DNA of 64,000 nt from Enhydrobacter aerosaccus (GCF_900167455.1 NZ_FUWJ01000001.1:1736001-1800000); one strand, 5' to 3'; counted from the first letter of the stretch, positions 45,688-53,657 are shown. Notes: generated by a model from the sequence alone, not told the origin. Translations and numbers: made by a program.

Positions 45688-46665
45688 TTATCGCTCGGCA
45701 TCGGCTTCTCTTATGAGAGGGGACTGATCGAGGACGGGCGGCTGCAGCGACTGCGCCGCCGACCGGATCTCGGCCAGCAGCGCACGCAGGCCGGCATCGA
45801 GCACCTTGTCGGTCCGCAGGACCAGCGACAGATGCCGATGGACCGGGCGCACCAGCCGGCGACAGACGATCGTCTTCTGCCCCGACGACGCCGCGAGGCT
45901 CGGGATCAGCGATACGCCCAGCCCGGCGCCGACCAGGGTCTTGATGGCCTCGATGCTGCCCAGCTCCATCGCCGGGATCGGTCGGATGCCCTCGGCCTTG
46001 AACCAGGCGTTGATGATGCCGCGGGTGCGGCCGGCCGGTTCGAACAGGATCAGCGGCACGCGCACCAGATCCTGCGGCCGCAGCATCTTCGGCAACTGGT
46101 ATTCGAGCTTCTTGGGCAGGATGCCGACCAGCTCCTCCTCGAACACGGGCTCCATGTGAATCGAAGGATTGGCGCGCGACACCTCGCCGGTCACCAGCGC
46201 CACGTCGATCGAGCCGTCCTCGACCGCCGCCACGATCTCGTCGGTGTTGCCGGTGACGACCAGGATCTGCAGGTTGGGCATCTGGGCCTGCGTCCGGGCC
46301 AGCGGCCCGGGCAGGAAATGGATGCAGGCCGTGGCCCCCGTCCCCAGCCGCACCAGCCGCGAATCGCCCTCCCGGAAAGACGCGATCGTCGGTTCGATCT
46401 GGTCGATCGCTGACAGCGCGCGGCGGATCGGATCGATCAGGGCCCGTCCCGCCAGCGTCGGCAGCATGCGGATGCCGACGCGCTCCATCAGCCGCACCCG
46501 CAACAGCTTCTCGAGCTCCTGCAGTTGCTGGCTCACGGCCGGCTGCGTCACGCCCAGCGCGCGCGCCGCGGTCGAGGCGCTGCCATTCTCCGCCGTCAGC
46601 AGAAATGCCCGGAGCTGGCGCAATGTCAGCGCCGTCTTGACCTCGCTTCTCCGCTTGCCTGTCAC
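45688..46665 (-). CDS. LysR-family transcriptional regulator
   Basis: The helix-turn-helix reads LTLRQLRAFLLTAENGSASTAARALGVTQPAVSQQLQELEKLL. The effector domain contains RLGTGATACIHFLPGPLARTQAQMPNLQILVVTGNTDEI and GAGLGVSLIPSLAA. GTG 46665 (VTGKRRSEVKTALTLRQL) is the most plausible start. The frame continues to 46719, and no ATG is available near the domain boundary, so the exact start is uncertain (about 325 residues). It lies on the same strand as the dioxygenase and ABC importer, 107 bp upstream of the dioxygenase start, and is the likely local regulator. Confidence 0.88.
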   Translation of the reverse strand: MTGKRRSEVKTALTLRQLRAFLLTAENGSASTAARALGVTQPAVSQQLQELEKLLRVRLMERVGIRMLPTLAGRALIDPIRRALSAIDQIEPTIASFREGDSRLVRLGTGATACIHFLPGPLARTQAQMPNLQILVVTGNTDEIVAAVEDGSIDVALVTGEVSRANPSIHMEPVFEEELVGILPKKLEYQLPKMLRPQDLVRVPLILFEPAGRTRGIINAWFKAEGIRPIPAMELGSIEAIKTLVGAGLGVSLIPSLAASSGQKTIVCRRLVRPVHRHLSLVLRTDKVLDAGLRALLAEIRSAAQSLQPPVLDQSPLIREADAER

Positions 46666-46903
46666 GCCCCGGTCCGTCGACTGCGGGCCGCAGGCGCGCG
46701 CCCCTCGGCGGCGCGCCACGACCCATAAGCCCTATCCAAGCACGGCCTGAAGAATCTCTTATGACAGCGACGCGCCCGCTATAGTCCGAAGCCGGGCGTC
46801 CCGGGCCGGATTCGGGCCGGCGCGCCGACGCTCCCTGCAATTGCTCTTCACCTCTTGCCGCCCCAAGATGCCGGCCCCCGATCGAAGCCCCAAGGAGTAG
46901 TGC

Positions 46904-48007
46904 GTGCCGTCCACGATGTCCCAACCGGTCGCTGCGCCGCTGACGCGCGCCGCCATCTTCCTCGTCGTGACCATCAACGACGGCGCGGAGCATGAAGCCG
47001 CCGTGAAGAGCCTGTGCGCCGACCTGTCGGCCCTGCAGCGCGCGGTCGGCTTCCGCGACCTCGACGGCCGGCTGTCCTGCATCATGGGCATCGGCTCCGA
47101 GGCCTGGGACCGGCTGTTCGGCGCGCCGCGGCCGAAGGAGCTGCATCCCTTCCGCGAGATCAAGGGCAAGCACCACGCCGTCTCGACTCCGGGCGACCTC
47201 ATCTTCCACATCCGCGCCATGCGCATGGATCTCTGCTTCGAGCTGGCGGCGCTGATCATGTCGCGCCTCGGCCCCGCCGTCGCCACGGCCGACGAGGTGC
47301 ACGGCTTCCAGTATTTCGACGACCGCGATCTGCTGGGCTTCGTCGACGGCACCGAGAACCCGGTCGACCAGGAGGCGCTCGACGCCACCCTCATCGGCGA
47401 TGAGGATCCGGCCTTCGCCGGCGGCAGCTACGTGATCGTGCAGAAGTACCTCCATGACCTCAAGGCGTGGGAAGCGGTGCCCGTCGAGCAGCAGGAGAAG
47501 ATCGTCGGCCGTACCAAGCTCTCCGATGTCGAGCTCGACGACTCGGTGAAGCCCTCCTACGCCCACAACGCCCTGACCGTGATCGAGGAGAACGGCCAGG
47601 AGCTGTCCATCGTGCGCGCCAACATGCCGTTCGGCGAGATCGGCAAGGGCGAGTTCGGCACCTACTTCATCGGCTACGCCCGCTCGCCCAGCCGCATCGA
47701 GCGGATGCTGGAGAACATGTTCATCGGCCGGCCGCCCGGCAACTACGACCGCCTGCTCGACTTCAGCCGCGCTGTCACCGGCACGCTGTTCTTCATCCCG
47801 ACCGCGGGCTTCCTCGACACCGTCGCCCCGCCCGCCGCCGCCCCCGGGCCGACCGGCCCGGCCCCGGAAGGCGAATCGAGCACGTCCCTCCCCGACAGCG
47901 GAACGGACGCCGCGGCCGCGCCCGAGTCAGCGCCTGAGCCAGCGCCCGAGGCCCCGGCGGGATCGCTCGGCATCGGCTCGCTGCGCAAGGACCCCGGCGC
48001 GGAATAG
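46904..48007 (+). CDS. DyP-type peroxidase with C-terminal encapsulin cargo peptide
   Basis: GTG 46904, 6 nt after AAGGAG, gives 367 residues. Haem peroxidase signatures: GFVDGTENP (145-153, catalytic Asp148), proximal His221 in KPSYAHNALTVIEENG, and Arg238 in IVRANMPFG. The fold ends near residue 307. It is followed by a 45-residue Ala/Pro/Glu/Ser-rich linker and the terminal segment GSLGIGSLRKDPGAE (353-367). That segment matches the Leu-Gly-Ile-Gly-Ser-Leu-Lys/Arg type of encapsulin cargo-loading peptide known from encapsulated DyP peroxidases. The shell gene is usually adjacent, but none is found here. It is divergent from the LysR gene. Confidence 0.93.
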   Translation: MPSTMSQPVAAPLTRAAIFLVVTINDGAEHEAAVKSLCADLSALQRAVGFRDLDGRLSCIMGIGSEAWDRLFGAPRPKELHPFREIKGKHHAVSTPGDLIFHIRAMRMDLCFELAALIMSRLGPAVATADEVHGFQYFDDRDLLGFVDGTENPVDQEALDATLIGDEDPAFAGGSYVIVQKYLHDLKAWEAVPVEQQEKIVGRTKLSDVELDDSVKPSYAHNALTVIEENGQELSIVRANMPFGEIGKGEFGTYFIGYARSPSRIERMLENMFIGRPPGNYDRLLDFSRAVTGTLFFIPTAGFLDTVAPPAAAPGPTGPAPEGESSTSLPDSGTDAAAAPESAPEPAPEAPAGSLGIGSLRKDPGAE

Positions 48008-48033
48008 CGCGCCGGAACAGATACTGCTTACAG

Positions 48034-48151
48034 CCATCCTGTGAGACGCGCCTTCGGTGCCCTTCAGGATGAGGGCACAGGGTGAAGTATCGGAGATCCA
48101 GGCCTCCTCTTCACCGTGAGGAGGCCGCGCAGCGGCTGTCTCGAAAGGTGG
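48034..48151. repeat. pair of inverted palindromic intergenic repeats
   Basis: Two related units face each other. The left (48034-48078) reads CCATCCTGTGAGACGCGCC, then CTTCAGGATGAGGGCAC. The right (48101-48151) in reverse complement reads CCACCTTTCGAGACAGCCG, then a similar CTCACGGTGA. Each is itself able to fold: GTGCCCT/AGGGCAC around an 8-base loop (48057-48078), and a perfect 9-bp GGCCTCCTC/GAGGAGGCC stem (48101-48126). This CATCC-GAGAC-GC-rich pattern resembles intergenic repeats that are abundant in Bradyrhizobium and related genomes. It sits 26 bp after the DyP stop. Confidence 0.65.
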
Positions 48152-48396
48152 CAACGAACGTCCTGGCCAATCCGCTCCGCGGGCGCACTCTGTTACACAA
48201 AAGCACTAGCGCTAACTGCGCTAACTGGCGGTATCACCCCCCGAGATCGACAGCCGCAGGGATGCGGTACTCGCTGGACCATAGGTATGTTCTTCCAAGT
48301 GCACGGCGATCTCATGGCGAAAATCGCAACGAAAATAGCAATATGAAGAACAAATGTCGAGCGGTTCTCACAACCACCGTTGAAATCAGGCGCGCG
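48152..48396. other. gene-free spacer between repeat pair and toxin-antitoxin operator
   Basis: No convincing gene is seen in the 427 bp between the DyP stop and the antitoxin start. This part is lower in GC than its surroundings, holds a perfect tandem duplication of GCGCTAACT (48209-48226), and has short open frames with no family resemblance. In particular, nothing resembles an encapsulin shell protein, even allowing for frameshifts. It may be decayed or transferred DNA. Confidence 0.5.
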
Positions 48397-48420
48397 GATA
48401 TACATTATTGGATGTATATC
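48397..48420. promoter_or_regulatory. perfect inverted repeat, toxin-antitoxin operator
   Basis: GATATACAT and ATGTATATC flank TATTGG, a perfect 9-bp inverted repeat directly before the AAGGAG of the antitoxin gene. Antitoxins of the AbrB/MazE fold commonly bind such sites to autorepress the operon. Confidence 0.65.
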
Positions 48421-48434
48421 AAGGAGCCTCAAAT

Positions 48435-48665
48435 ATGCGCGTTGCCAAATGGGGAAACAGCCTTGCGGTCCGCCTCCCCGCCTCGGTCGTGGACGCCCTC
48501 GAACTCAAGGAAGGCGACGAGATCGAGATCGATGTGGCGGGAAGCCGACAGTTTGCGGTGAAGCGCTCGCCCGGACGCCAGGAGTTGCTGAAGCAATTGC
48601 GCGCCTTCCGAGGTCGCCTGCCCGCCGACTTCAAGTTCGACCGGGACGAGGCGAATGCCCGCTGA
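48435..48665 (+). CDS. vapB: AbrB/MazE-fold antitoxin (VapB type)
   Basis: This 76-residue protein starts at ATG 48435, with AAGGAG 8 nt upstream. It is a swapped-hairpin DNA-binding domain: MRVAKWGNSLAVRLPASVVDALELKEGDEIEIDVAG. The C-terminal half (RQELLKQLRAFRGRLPADFKFDRDEANAR) is the toxin-binding tail. A frame start at 48408 lies inside the operator and is rejected. It overlaps the toxin gene by 11 nt, as expected for coupled antitoxin-toxin synthesis. Confidence 0.92.
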   Translation: MRVAKWGNSLAVRLPASVVDALELKEGDEIEIDVAGSRQFAVKRSPGRQELLKQLRAFRGRLPADFKFDRDEANAR

Positions 48666-49053
48666 CTTCTTCGACAGCAATGTCCTGCTCTATCTCGCCT
48701 CCAGCGACACGCGCAAAGCCGATCGGGCCGAAGCCCTGCTGGCACAGGGTGGCGCCATCAGCGTCCAGGTCCTCAACGAGATTACCAATATGGCCCGGCG
48801 CAAGATGCGCCTCTCCTGGGAAGAGACACACGCCTTCCTCTCGCTCTTGCGCGGCGCGCTCACGATCCATCCGGTGACGATTGAGACACACGCGACCGGA
48901 CTGGCGTTGGCGGAGCGCTACACTCTGTCGACGTTCGACGCGATGATCGCGGCGTCCGCAATTCAGGCGGGATGTGAGACGTTGTGGTCGGAGGATATGC
49001 AGGACGGAATGGTGCTCGATGAGCGAATACGAGTGAGCAATCCCTTTCATTGA
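48655..49053 (+). CDS. vapC: PIN-domain ribonuclease toxin (VapC type)
   Basis: A 132-residue PIN domain. The acidic metal ligands are visible: Asp7 in FFDSNVLLYL, Glu43 in VQVLNEITNMARRK, and the Asp pair in LSTFDAMIAASA and WSEDMQDG. VapC toxins cleave tRNA or rRNA in growing cells until neutralised. All key residues are intact, so the module should be active. It lies alone with its antitoxin between the DyP peroxidase and an AraC gene. Confidence 0.93.
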   Translation: MPADFFDSNVLLYLASSDTRKADRAEALLAQGGAISVQVLNEITNMARRKMRLSWEETHAFLSLLRGALTIHPVTIETHATGLALAERYTLSTFDAMIAASAIQAGCETLWSEDMQDGMVLDERIRVSNPFH

Positions 49054-49149
49054 GGAAAAGTAAGACCACAAATAGTCCGGCAAGAGCGTAAGAGAGACGA
49101 TCGCGTGACTTCAACCGATCCGCGATGCTGCGCCGCCGGTCGTACAAGC

Positions 49150-50109
49150 TTAATCGGCGACCTGTGCTTCGGGGAGAGCGCCCTCACCTTCGGCCGCCGC
49201 CGAATCGCGCGTTGCCCGATAGCGACCGGGTGACAGGCCGTGGTGTCGACGGAACGCCTTCGAGAAGGCGGCCGTGGTTTCGTAGCCGACCCGTGCTGCA
49301 ATTCGTGCAATCGCCTCATCGCCTGTCTCGAGCAGGGAGGCCGCCTCCGCCATCCGACGCGCGGTCAGGTAACGGTGCATGGAAAGACCGACCAGCCGGG
49401 TGAAGCGATCCGAGAAGGCCGAGCGGCCGAGCCCCACCCGCTGCCCGAGGTCGTCGAGGGTCCAGGGCCGATCCGGTCGTTCGTGGATCAATTGAAGCGC
49501 TCGCCCGATATGCGGGTCCGTCATCGCCCCGAGCCACCCACCTTCTCCGGGACGAAGCGACTTGATCCAGCTGCGCAGCACCTCGACGAAGAGCACTTCC
49601 GTCAGTCGCGAAAGCGCGACGCCCTGGCCGGGAAGCGCCCGCGCCGATTCGCTGACCATGCGGCGCAGGATCGCTTCGAGCCATTCACCGTCCGTCGGCT
49701 TCAGGAGAAGTACCGGCGGAAGCAGTTCCAGCACGCTGCCGCGCGAGGGCCGCGCGACCGTGAACCTGCCGCAGATCATCGTAGCGCAGGGCTCCGCGGT
49801 GCCGCCGTGATGGACGACACCGAGATGCGCCGACGAGCGATCGAGGTCCAGGACCGAGAACGGCTCGATCCGACGATCCGAATAGAACAGGTGAGGCTGG
49901 CCGCGTGAGACGACGACGAAGTCGCCGGCGGTCATGGGGAGTTCCCGTCCGTCCTCGAACGCCAGCGTCGCCGTGCCCCGACTGAGGTAATGGAACAGGG
50001 CATAGGGACGCTGGGGCAGCGCCAGCCCCCAGGGATGTCCGAGCTCGAAGTGGAAGAGCAGCGTCCCGCCGAGGCGAACGCGGTCGAGCACTTCGGCGAG
50101 GATGTCCAT
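49150..50109 (-). CDS. AraC-family regulator with N-terminal cupin domain
   Basis: This 319-residue regulator has a cupin-like N-terminal domain of the AraC_binding_2/cupin_6 type (about 1-180; LFHFELGHPWGLALPQRPYALFHYLSRG, MTAGDFVVVSRGQPH). A C-terminal double helix-turn-helix (about 205-300) has LDDLGQRVGLGRSAFSDRFTRLVGLSMHRYLTARRMAEAASLL and the second helix IARIAARVGYETTAAFSKAFRRHHGLSPGRYR. It is divergent from the alpha/beta hydrolase gene and probably controls the following four genes. Confidence 0.93.
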   Translation of the reverse strand: MDILAEVLDRVRLGGTLLFHFELGHPWGLALPQRPYALFHYLSRGTATLAFEDGRELPMTAGDFVVVSRGQPHLFYSDRRIEPFSVLDLDRSSAHLGVVHHGGTAEPCATMICGRFTVARPSRGSVLELLPPVLLLKPTDGEWLEAILRRMVSESARALPGQGVALSRLTEVLFVEVLRSWIKSLRPGEGGWLGAMTDPHIGRALQLIHERPDRPWTLDDLGQRVGLGRSAFSDRFTRLVGLSMHRYLTARRMAEAASLLETGDEAIARIAARVGYETTAAFSKAFRRHHGLSPGRYRATRDSAAAEGEGALPEAQVAD

Positions 50110-50148
50110 GGCGAGAGGCTAATGCCGCGGACGGCTGGACACAATTCT

Positions 50149-50172
50149 TGGACGATCGAGCTCTACCGTCCA
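50149..50172. promoter_or_regulatory. inverted repeat TGGACG-N12-CGTCCA between araC-like and hydrolase genes
   Basis: A perfect 6-bp inverted repeat with a 12-bp spacer lies in the 212-bp divergent region. Related half-sites recur nearby (TGGAC at 50136-50140 and CCGTCCAGCA at 50226-50235), which suggests several binding sites for the AraC-type protein. The remainder of the interval shows no gene. Confidence 0.45.
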
Positions 50173-50321
50173 GCAACGCGCCACATTAGGTCCTGCCGAG
50201 ACGCGCCGACGCGTCGGGCGGTCTTCCGTCCAGCACAACCGCAGATGGAAGGGCCACCCTCTCGTCGCAACACCAGCCATTTGCCGACCCGCGTCGTGCG
50301 TCATCCCAACAGGAGTCATCA

Positions 50322-51095
50322 ATGCGAAATCTTCTCCTCTCGACCGCCGCTGCCGTCATGGCGGCGGGAGCGGCGTTTGCCACCCACGCCCAATCGACCG
50401 GTCTGCCCAAGGGGGCGGCGCACAATATCGTGCTCGTCCATGGCGCCTTCGTCGACCAGACAAGCTGGAAGCCCGTGGCCGACATCCTCACGAAGAAGGG
50501 CTACACCGTCACGCTCGTCGAGAATCCGCTGACGTCGCTGGCCGCGGACGTCGAGGCCACCCGGCAGGCGCTGGCGAAGCAGAACGGCAAGACCGTCCTC
50601 GTCGGTCATTCCTGGGGTGGCGTGGTCATCACGCAAGCCGGTAACGATCCCAAAGTCTCGGCGCTGGTCTACGTCTCCGCATTCGCACCCGACGTGGGAC
50701 AATCGCTGGCGGCCCTCGCCAAGAGCGGTCCGCCAACCGAAGGCACCGCTGCGATCCATCCCGACGACAAAGGCAATCTCTACATCGATCCCAAGGTGTT
50801 TCCGTCGGCGGTCGCGGCCGACCTTCCCCCCAAGATCGCCGAGTCCCTCGCCAACCATCAGCTTCCGCTGAACCATGTCGCGTTCGAGGCGCCGGTCGAT
50901 ACCGCGGCCTGGCGCGACAAGCCGACGTTCTATGTGATCAGCACCAAGGACAAGGTGCTGGCACCTGCGGCGCAGAAGTTCTTCGCCACCGAGATGAAGG
51001 CGCAGACGACAGAAGTCGCCGGCAGCCATGCCTCGCTCGTCGTTCATGCGAACGAAGTCGCCGCGGTGATCGAGAAAGCAGCGCTGGCGGACTGA
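50322..51095 (+). CDS. secreted alpha/beta hydrolase
   Basis: This 257-residue protein has a signal peptide (MRNLLLSTAAAVMAAGAAFATHA, cleavage about residue 23) and an alpha/beta-hydrolase fold. Oxyanion-type HGAFVDQTSW lies near 40-49, the nucleophile Ser97 in VGHSWGG, acid Asp210 in ISTKDKVLAP, and catalytic His236 in EVAGSHASLVVH. It resembles the EstA/YcjY-like esterase group often annotated as alpha/beta hydrolase without substrate. It is the first plus-strand gene after the AraC regulator. Confidence 0.9.
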   Translation: MRNLLLSTAAAVMAAGAAFATHAQSTGLPKGAAHNIVLVHGAFVDQTSWKPVADILTKKGYTVTLVENPLTSLAADVEATRQALAKQNGKTVLVGHSWGGVVITQAGNDPKVSALVYVSAFAPDVGQSLAALAKSGPPTEGTAAIHPDDKGNLYIDPKVFPSAVAADLPPKIAESLANHQLPLNHVAFEAPVDTAAWRDKPTFYVISTKDKVLAPAAQKFFATEMKAQTTEVAGSHASLVVHANEVAAVIEKAALAD

Positions 51096-51169
51096 CAGGA
51101 TCGCTGCCGGCGCATTCGTGCCGGCAGCGACATCCCCTTCAATCCCCGAGCGTTGTTGCGGAGGACGAC

Positions 51170-51664
51170 ATGACAATCGCAAAGATCGAGGTGGAGCGTT
51201 TCAGCCTCACCAGCCTGAAGCCGTTCGACGTCGTCGTGGCCACGCTGAAATCGGCGATCGGGCAACCCGACATGGTGGCCTTCTTCGAGGCGATGCGGGC
51301 CGCCAGTTCCTTCGCGGAGCTGGAGCGTATCGTGCATGGCAGTCTCGGCCGCACCGGTTTCATGCTGTTCGCGGAATTCGACCTGGGCGACGTCGTTCGT
51401 CACGACTCCGGACCCGGGACGCCGAACAGCATGCGGTTCCTGGTCGGCAATCCACTCATCATGAAGGAAATGGTCAAGCACGTCCCCGATGCCGGATCGT
51501 ACGCGCCGGTCACGATCCTCATCGATGAACGCCCCGATGGCGTACACCTCACCTACGACAAGATGGAGAGTTATCTGTTGCCTTACGGCAACTCGGACGC
51601 GCTCGCCGTCGCCCGCAACCTCGATGCGAAGATCACGGCTCTGTTGCGCGACTGTGCGGGCTGA
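51170..51664 (+). CDS. DUF302 domain-containing protein
   Basis: A 164-residue protein with the DUF302 core: PFDVVVATLKSAIG, then GRTGFMLFAEFDLGDVV, then MRFLVGNPLIMKEMVKHVPDAGSYAPVTILIDERPDGVHLTYD. The family is widespread and uncharacterised, and its fold binds small ligands in other members. No signal peptide is present. It lies between a secreted hydrolase and a secreted SnoaL-like protein on the same strand. Confidence 0.88.
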   Translation: MTIAKIEVERFSLTSLKPFDVVVATLKSAIGQPDMVAFFEAMRAASSFAELERIVHGSLGRTGFMLFAEFDLGDVVRHDSGPGTPNSMRFLVGNPLIMKEMVKHVPDAGSYAPVTILIDERPDGVHLTYDKMESYLLPYGNSDALAVARNLDAKITALLRDCAG

Positions 51665-51697
51665 ACTGCCACGGTTGAGCCTGAAGAGAGTTCCGAC

Positions 51698-52225
51698 ATG
51701 TACAAGACACTTCTTGCCGCCCTCGCCGCCACGGTCCTTTCGATCGGGTCCGCCGCGACAGCCCCCGCCGCCAGCGAAGAGCCGCTGGATGCCGCGACCC
51801 TCGACATCATCAGGTCGCAGTTCGGCAAGCTCATGGAACTGGCCAACAAGCACGACTTCAAGGCCCTGCACGGGATGTTCTGGCAATCGCCCTCGACGCT
51901 GCTGGTGGCAAAGAGCGCGATCCCGTCCGAGGGCAACTGGGCCGGCTACTGGGGCAACAAGGCGGTCGATGAAAAGCTGCACGACATCGGCAGCTCCGGG
52001 CCGGTCGTGCTCGAACCGGACTATTCGAAATTCAAGGTCGTCGGCCTGACACACGACGTCGCCGAGTCCTACGTGCCGATGACTATCACGGTCTCCTATG
52101 CGGGACAGGATGGAACGCCCAAGCCGTTTCTGATGATCATCAACTGGCTTCGCGTCGGAAACGACTGGAAGGTCGCTTCGGAGATCATTCTGCCGGTGCC
52201 ACCCGCTCCCGCCGCGAAGGGCTAG
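51698..52225 (+). CDS. secreted SnoaL/NTF2-like protein
   Basis: This 175-residue protein has a signal peptide (MYKTLLAALAATVLSIGSAATAPAA) followed by an NTF2-like cone fold: IIRSQFGKLMELANKHDFKALHGMFWQSPSTLLV at the start and WLRVGNDWKVASEIILPVPP at the end. Such proteins bind or isomerise small hydrophobic molecules. It follows DUF302 by 33 bp and probably shares its transcript. Confidence 0.82.
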   Translation: MYKTLLAALAATVLSIGSAATAPAASEEPLDAATLDIIRSQFGKLMELANKHDFKALHGMFWQSPSTLLVAKSAIPSEGNWAGYWGNKAVDEKLHDIGSSGPVVLEPDYSKFKVVGLTHDVAESYVPMTITVSYAGQDGTPKPFLMIINWLRVGNDWKVASEIILPVPPAPAAKG

Positions 52226-52300
52226 GCTAGTCATCACGGTCGTTCCCGCCCCGGCACACCCCTTGCTTCCCCTGCTCCCGTTCACAAAGGAGCATGCGCG

Positions 52301-53617
52301 TTGGCTGGCAAACCGTTTCATCTCGCCTGGTTTCTTCAGGGCTCGAGCGCGCAGGCGTGGGGCGAGCCCTGGACGGGGCATATCGGCTCGACCTGGATGC
52401 AGCCCGAGCTGTTCCTCGACATGGCGCGGGCGCTGGAGCGGGCCTGCTTCGATTATGTCCTGCTGGAGGATTCCTCCTATGTCGGCGAGAGCTTCAACGG
52501 CTCGACCGACATCTACCTGAAGAACGCCATCGGCGTGCCGCGCCAGGATCCGTCGGTGGTCGCCGCGCTGATGACGCAGGTCACCTCGCGCATCGGCATC
52601 GTGCCCACCTTCGGCACCTATGCCTATCATCCCTATCTGCTGTCGCGGCTGGTGGCGACGCTGGACCAGGTGTCGGGCGGCCGCATCGGCTGGAACGCCG
52701 TCACCGGCAGTTCCGATTTCGCGGCCATGAATTTCGGGATGCAAGGCATGCCCGAGCATGACCTGCGCTACGACATGGCCGACGAATACATGGCGGTGTG
52801 CCGCGGCCTGTGGGGCTCGTGGGAACCCGGCGCGGTGATCGCCGACCGCAAGAGCGGCGTGCTGGTCGATCCGACCCGGGTCCATGCCGTGAACTTCAAG
52901 GGCAAATACTACAGCACGCGCGGGCCGCTCAATTCCGGCCCGGCGCCGCAGGGCCAGCCGGTGATCGCCCAGGCCGGCGGCTCCCCGCGCGGGCGCAAGT
53001 TCGCCGCCGCCCATGCCGACACCATCGTCGTGCATGTGAAGGGCGTCGAGGCGATGAAGGCCTATCGCGACGACGTGCGCGCCCACATGGTGGCGCACGG
53101 CCGCAATCCGGACGACTGCAAGCTGCTGTTCCTCGTCAATCCCATCCTCGGCGAGACGATGGAGGATGCGCAGGAACGCAAGGCGCGGCAGCTCGCCCAT
53201 GCCCGCATGCATATCGAGGAACGGCTGGCGCATTTCGGCAAGGTGACGAACATCGATTTCGGCCAGTTCGATCTCGACAAGCCCCTGCCCGACCATGTGA
53301 CGACCAACGGCCACCAGCAGAACCTGGAGCAGTACCGCAAGCTGGCCCAGGGCCGCTCGATCCGCGACACGATGGCGAGCTTCAACACCGTCGACCTGTC
53401 GGTACCTCTGTGCGGCACGCCCGACGCGGTCGCGGCGCAGATGGCAGAAACCATGCAGGCGGTCGGCGGCGACGGCTTCCTGTTCTCGATGCCGAACGTC
53501 AACCGCCGCACGCTGGCGGAGATCGAGGACGGGCTGGTGCCGGCGCTGCAGGATCGCGGCCTGGTCCGCAGCGCCTACGAGCACAAGCAGTTCCGCGACA
53601 ACCTGCTGGCCTATTGA
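52301..53617 (+). CDS. LLM-class flavin-dependent monooxygenase (NtaA/DszA-like)
   Basis: The start is TTG 52301, with AAGGAG 8 nt upstream, giving 438 residues beginning M-AGKPFHLAWFLQGSSAQAWGEPWTGH. Bacterial luciferase-like TIM barrel of the NtaA/SnaA/DszA group: TFGTYAYHPYLLSRLVATLDQVSGGRIGWNAVTGSSDFAAMNFG and PVIAQAGGSPRGRKFAAAHADTIVV are hallmark stretches. It uses FMNH2 supplied by a separate reductase, which is not seen nearby. Substrates in this group include aminopolycarboxylates, sulfones and long-chain alkanes. The target here is unknown. Confidence 0.93.
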   Translation: MAGKPFHLAWFLQGSSAQAWGEPWTGHIGSTWMQPELFLDMARALERACFDYVLLEDSSYVGESFNGSTDIYLKNAIGVPRQDPSVVAALMTQVTSRIGIVPTFGTYAYHPYLLSRLVATLDQVSGGRIGWNAVTGSSDFAAMNFGMQGMPEHDLRYDMADEYMAVCRGLWGSWEPGAVIADRKSGVLVDPTRVHAVNFKGKYYSTRGPLNSGPAPQGQPVIAQAGGSPRGRKFAAAHADTIVVHVKGVEAMKAYRDDVRAHMVAHGRNPDDCKLLFLVNPILGETMEDAQERKARQLAHARMHIEERLAHFGKVTNIDFGQFDLDKPLPDHVTTNGHQQNLEQYRKLAQGRSIRDTMASFNTVDLSVPLCGTPDAVAAQMAETMQAVGGDGFLFSMPNVNRRTLAEIEDGLVPALQDRGLVRSAYEHKQFRDNLLAY

Positions 53618-53634
53618 GGCCGGCCAGCGGAGAT

Positions 53635-53657
53635 ATCGCGCGCCCTTCACGCGCGAT
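53635..53657. terminator. hairpin between convergent monooxygenase and LysR genes
   Basis: A perfect 8-bp stem (ATCGCGCG and CGCGCGAT) with a 7-base loop lies between the convergent 3' ends, overlapping the LysR stop. No U-run follows on either strand, so its role as terminator is uncertain. Confidence 0.4.

Noticed and set aside
44480..47566. A 1,028-residue minus-strand open frame
   Set aside because: Only its last third is the TauD-like dioxygenase. The rest is a chance open frame antisense to the DyP gene and in another phase of the LysR gene.
48079..48434. Possible encapsulin shell gene remnant downstream of the DyP gene
   Set aside because: None of the three forward frames, even joined across frameshifts, gives sequence resembling a shell protein.
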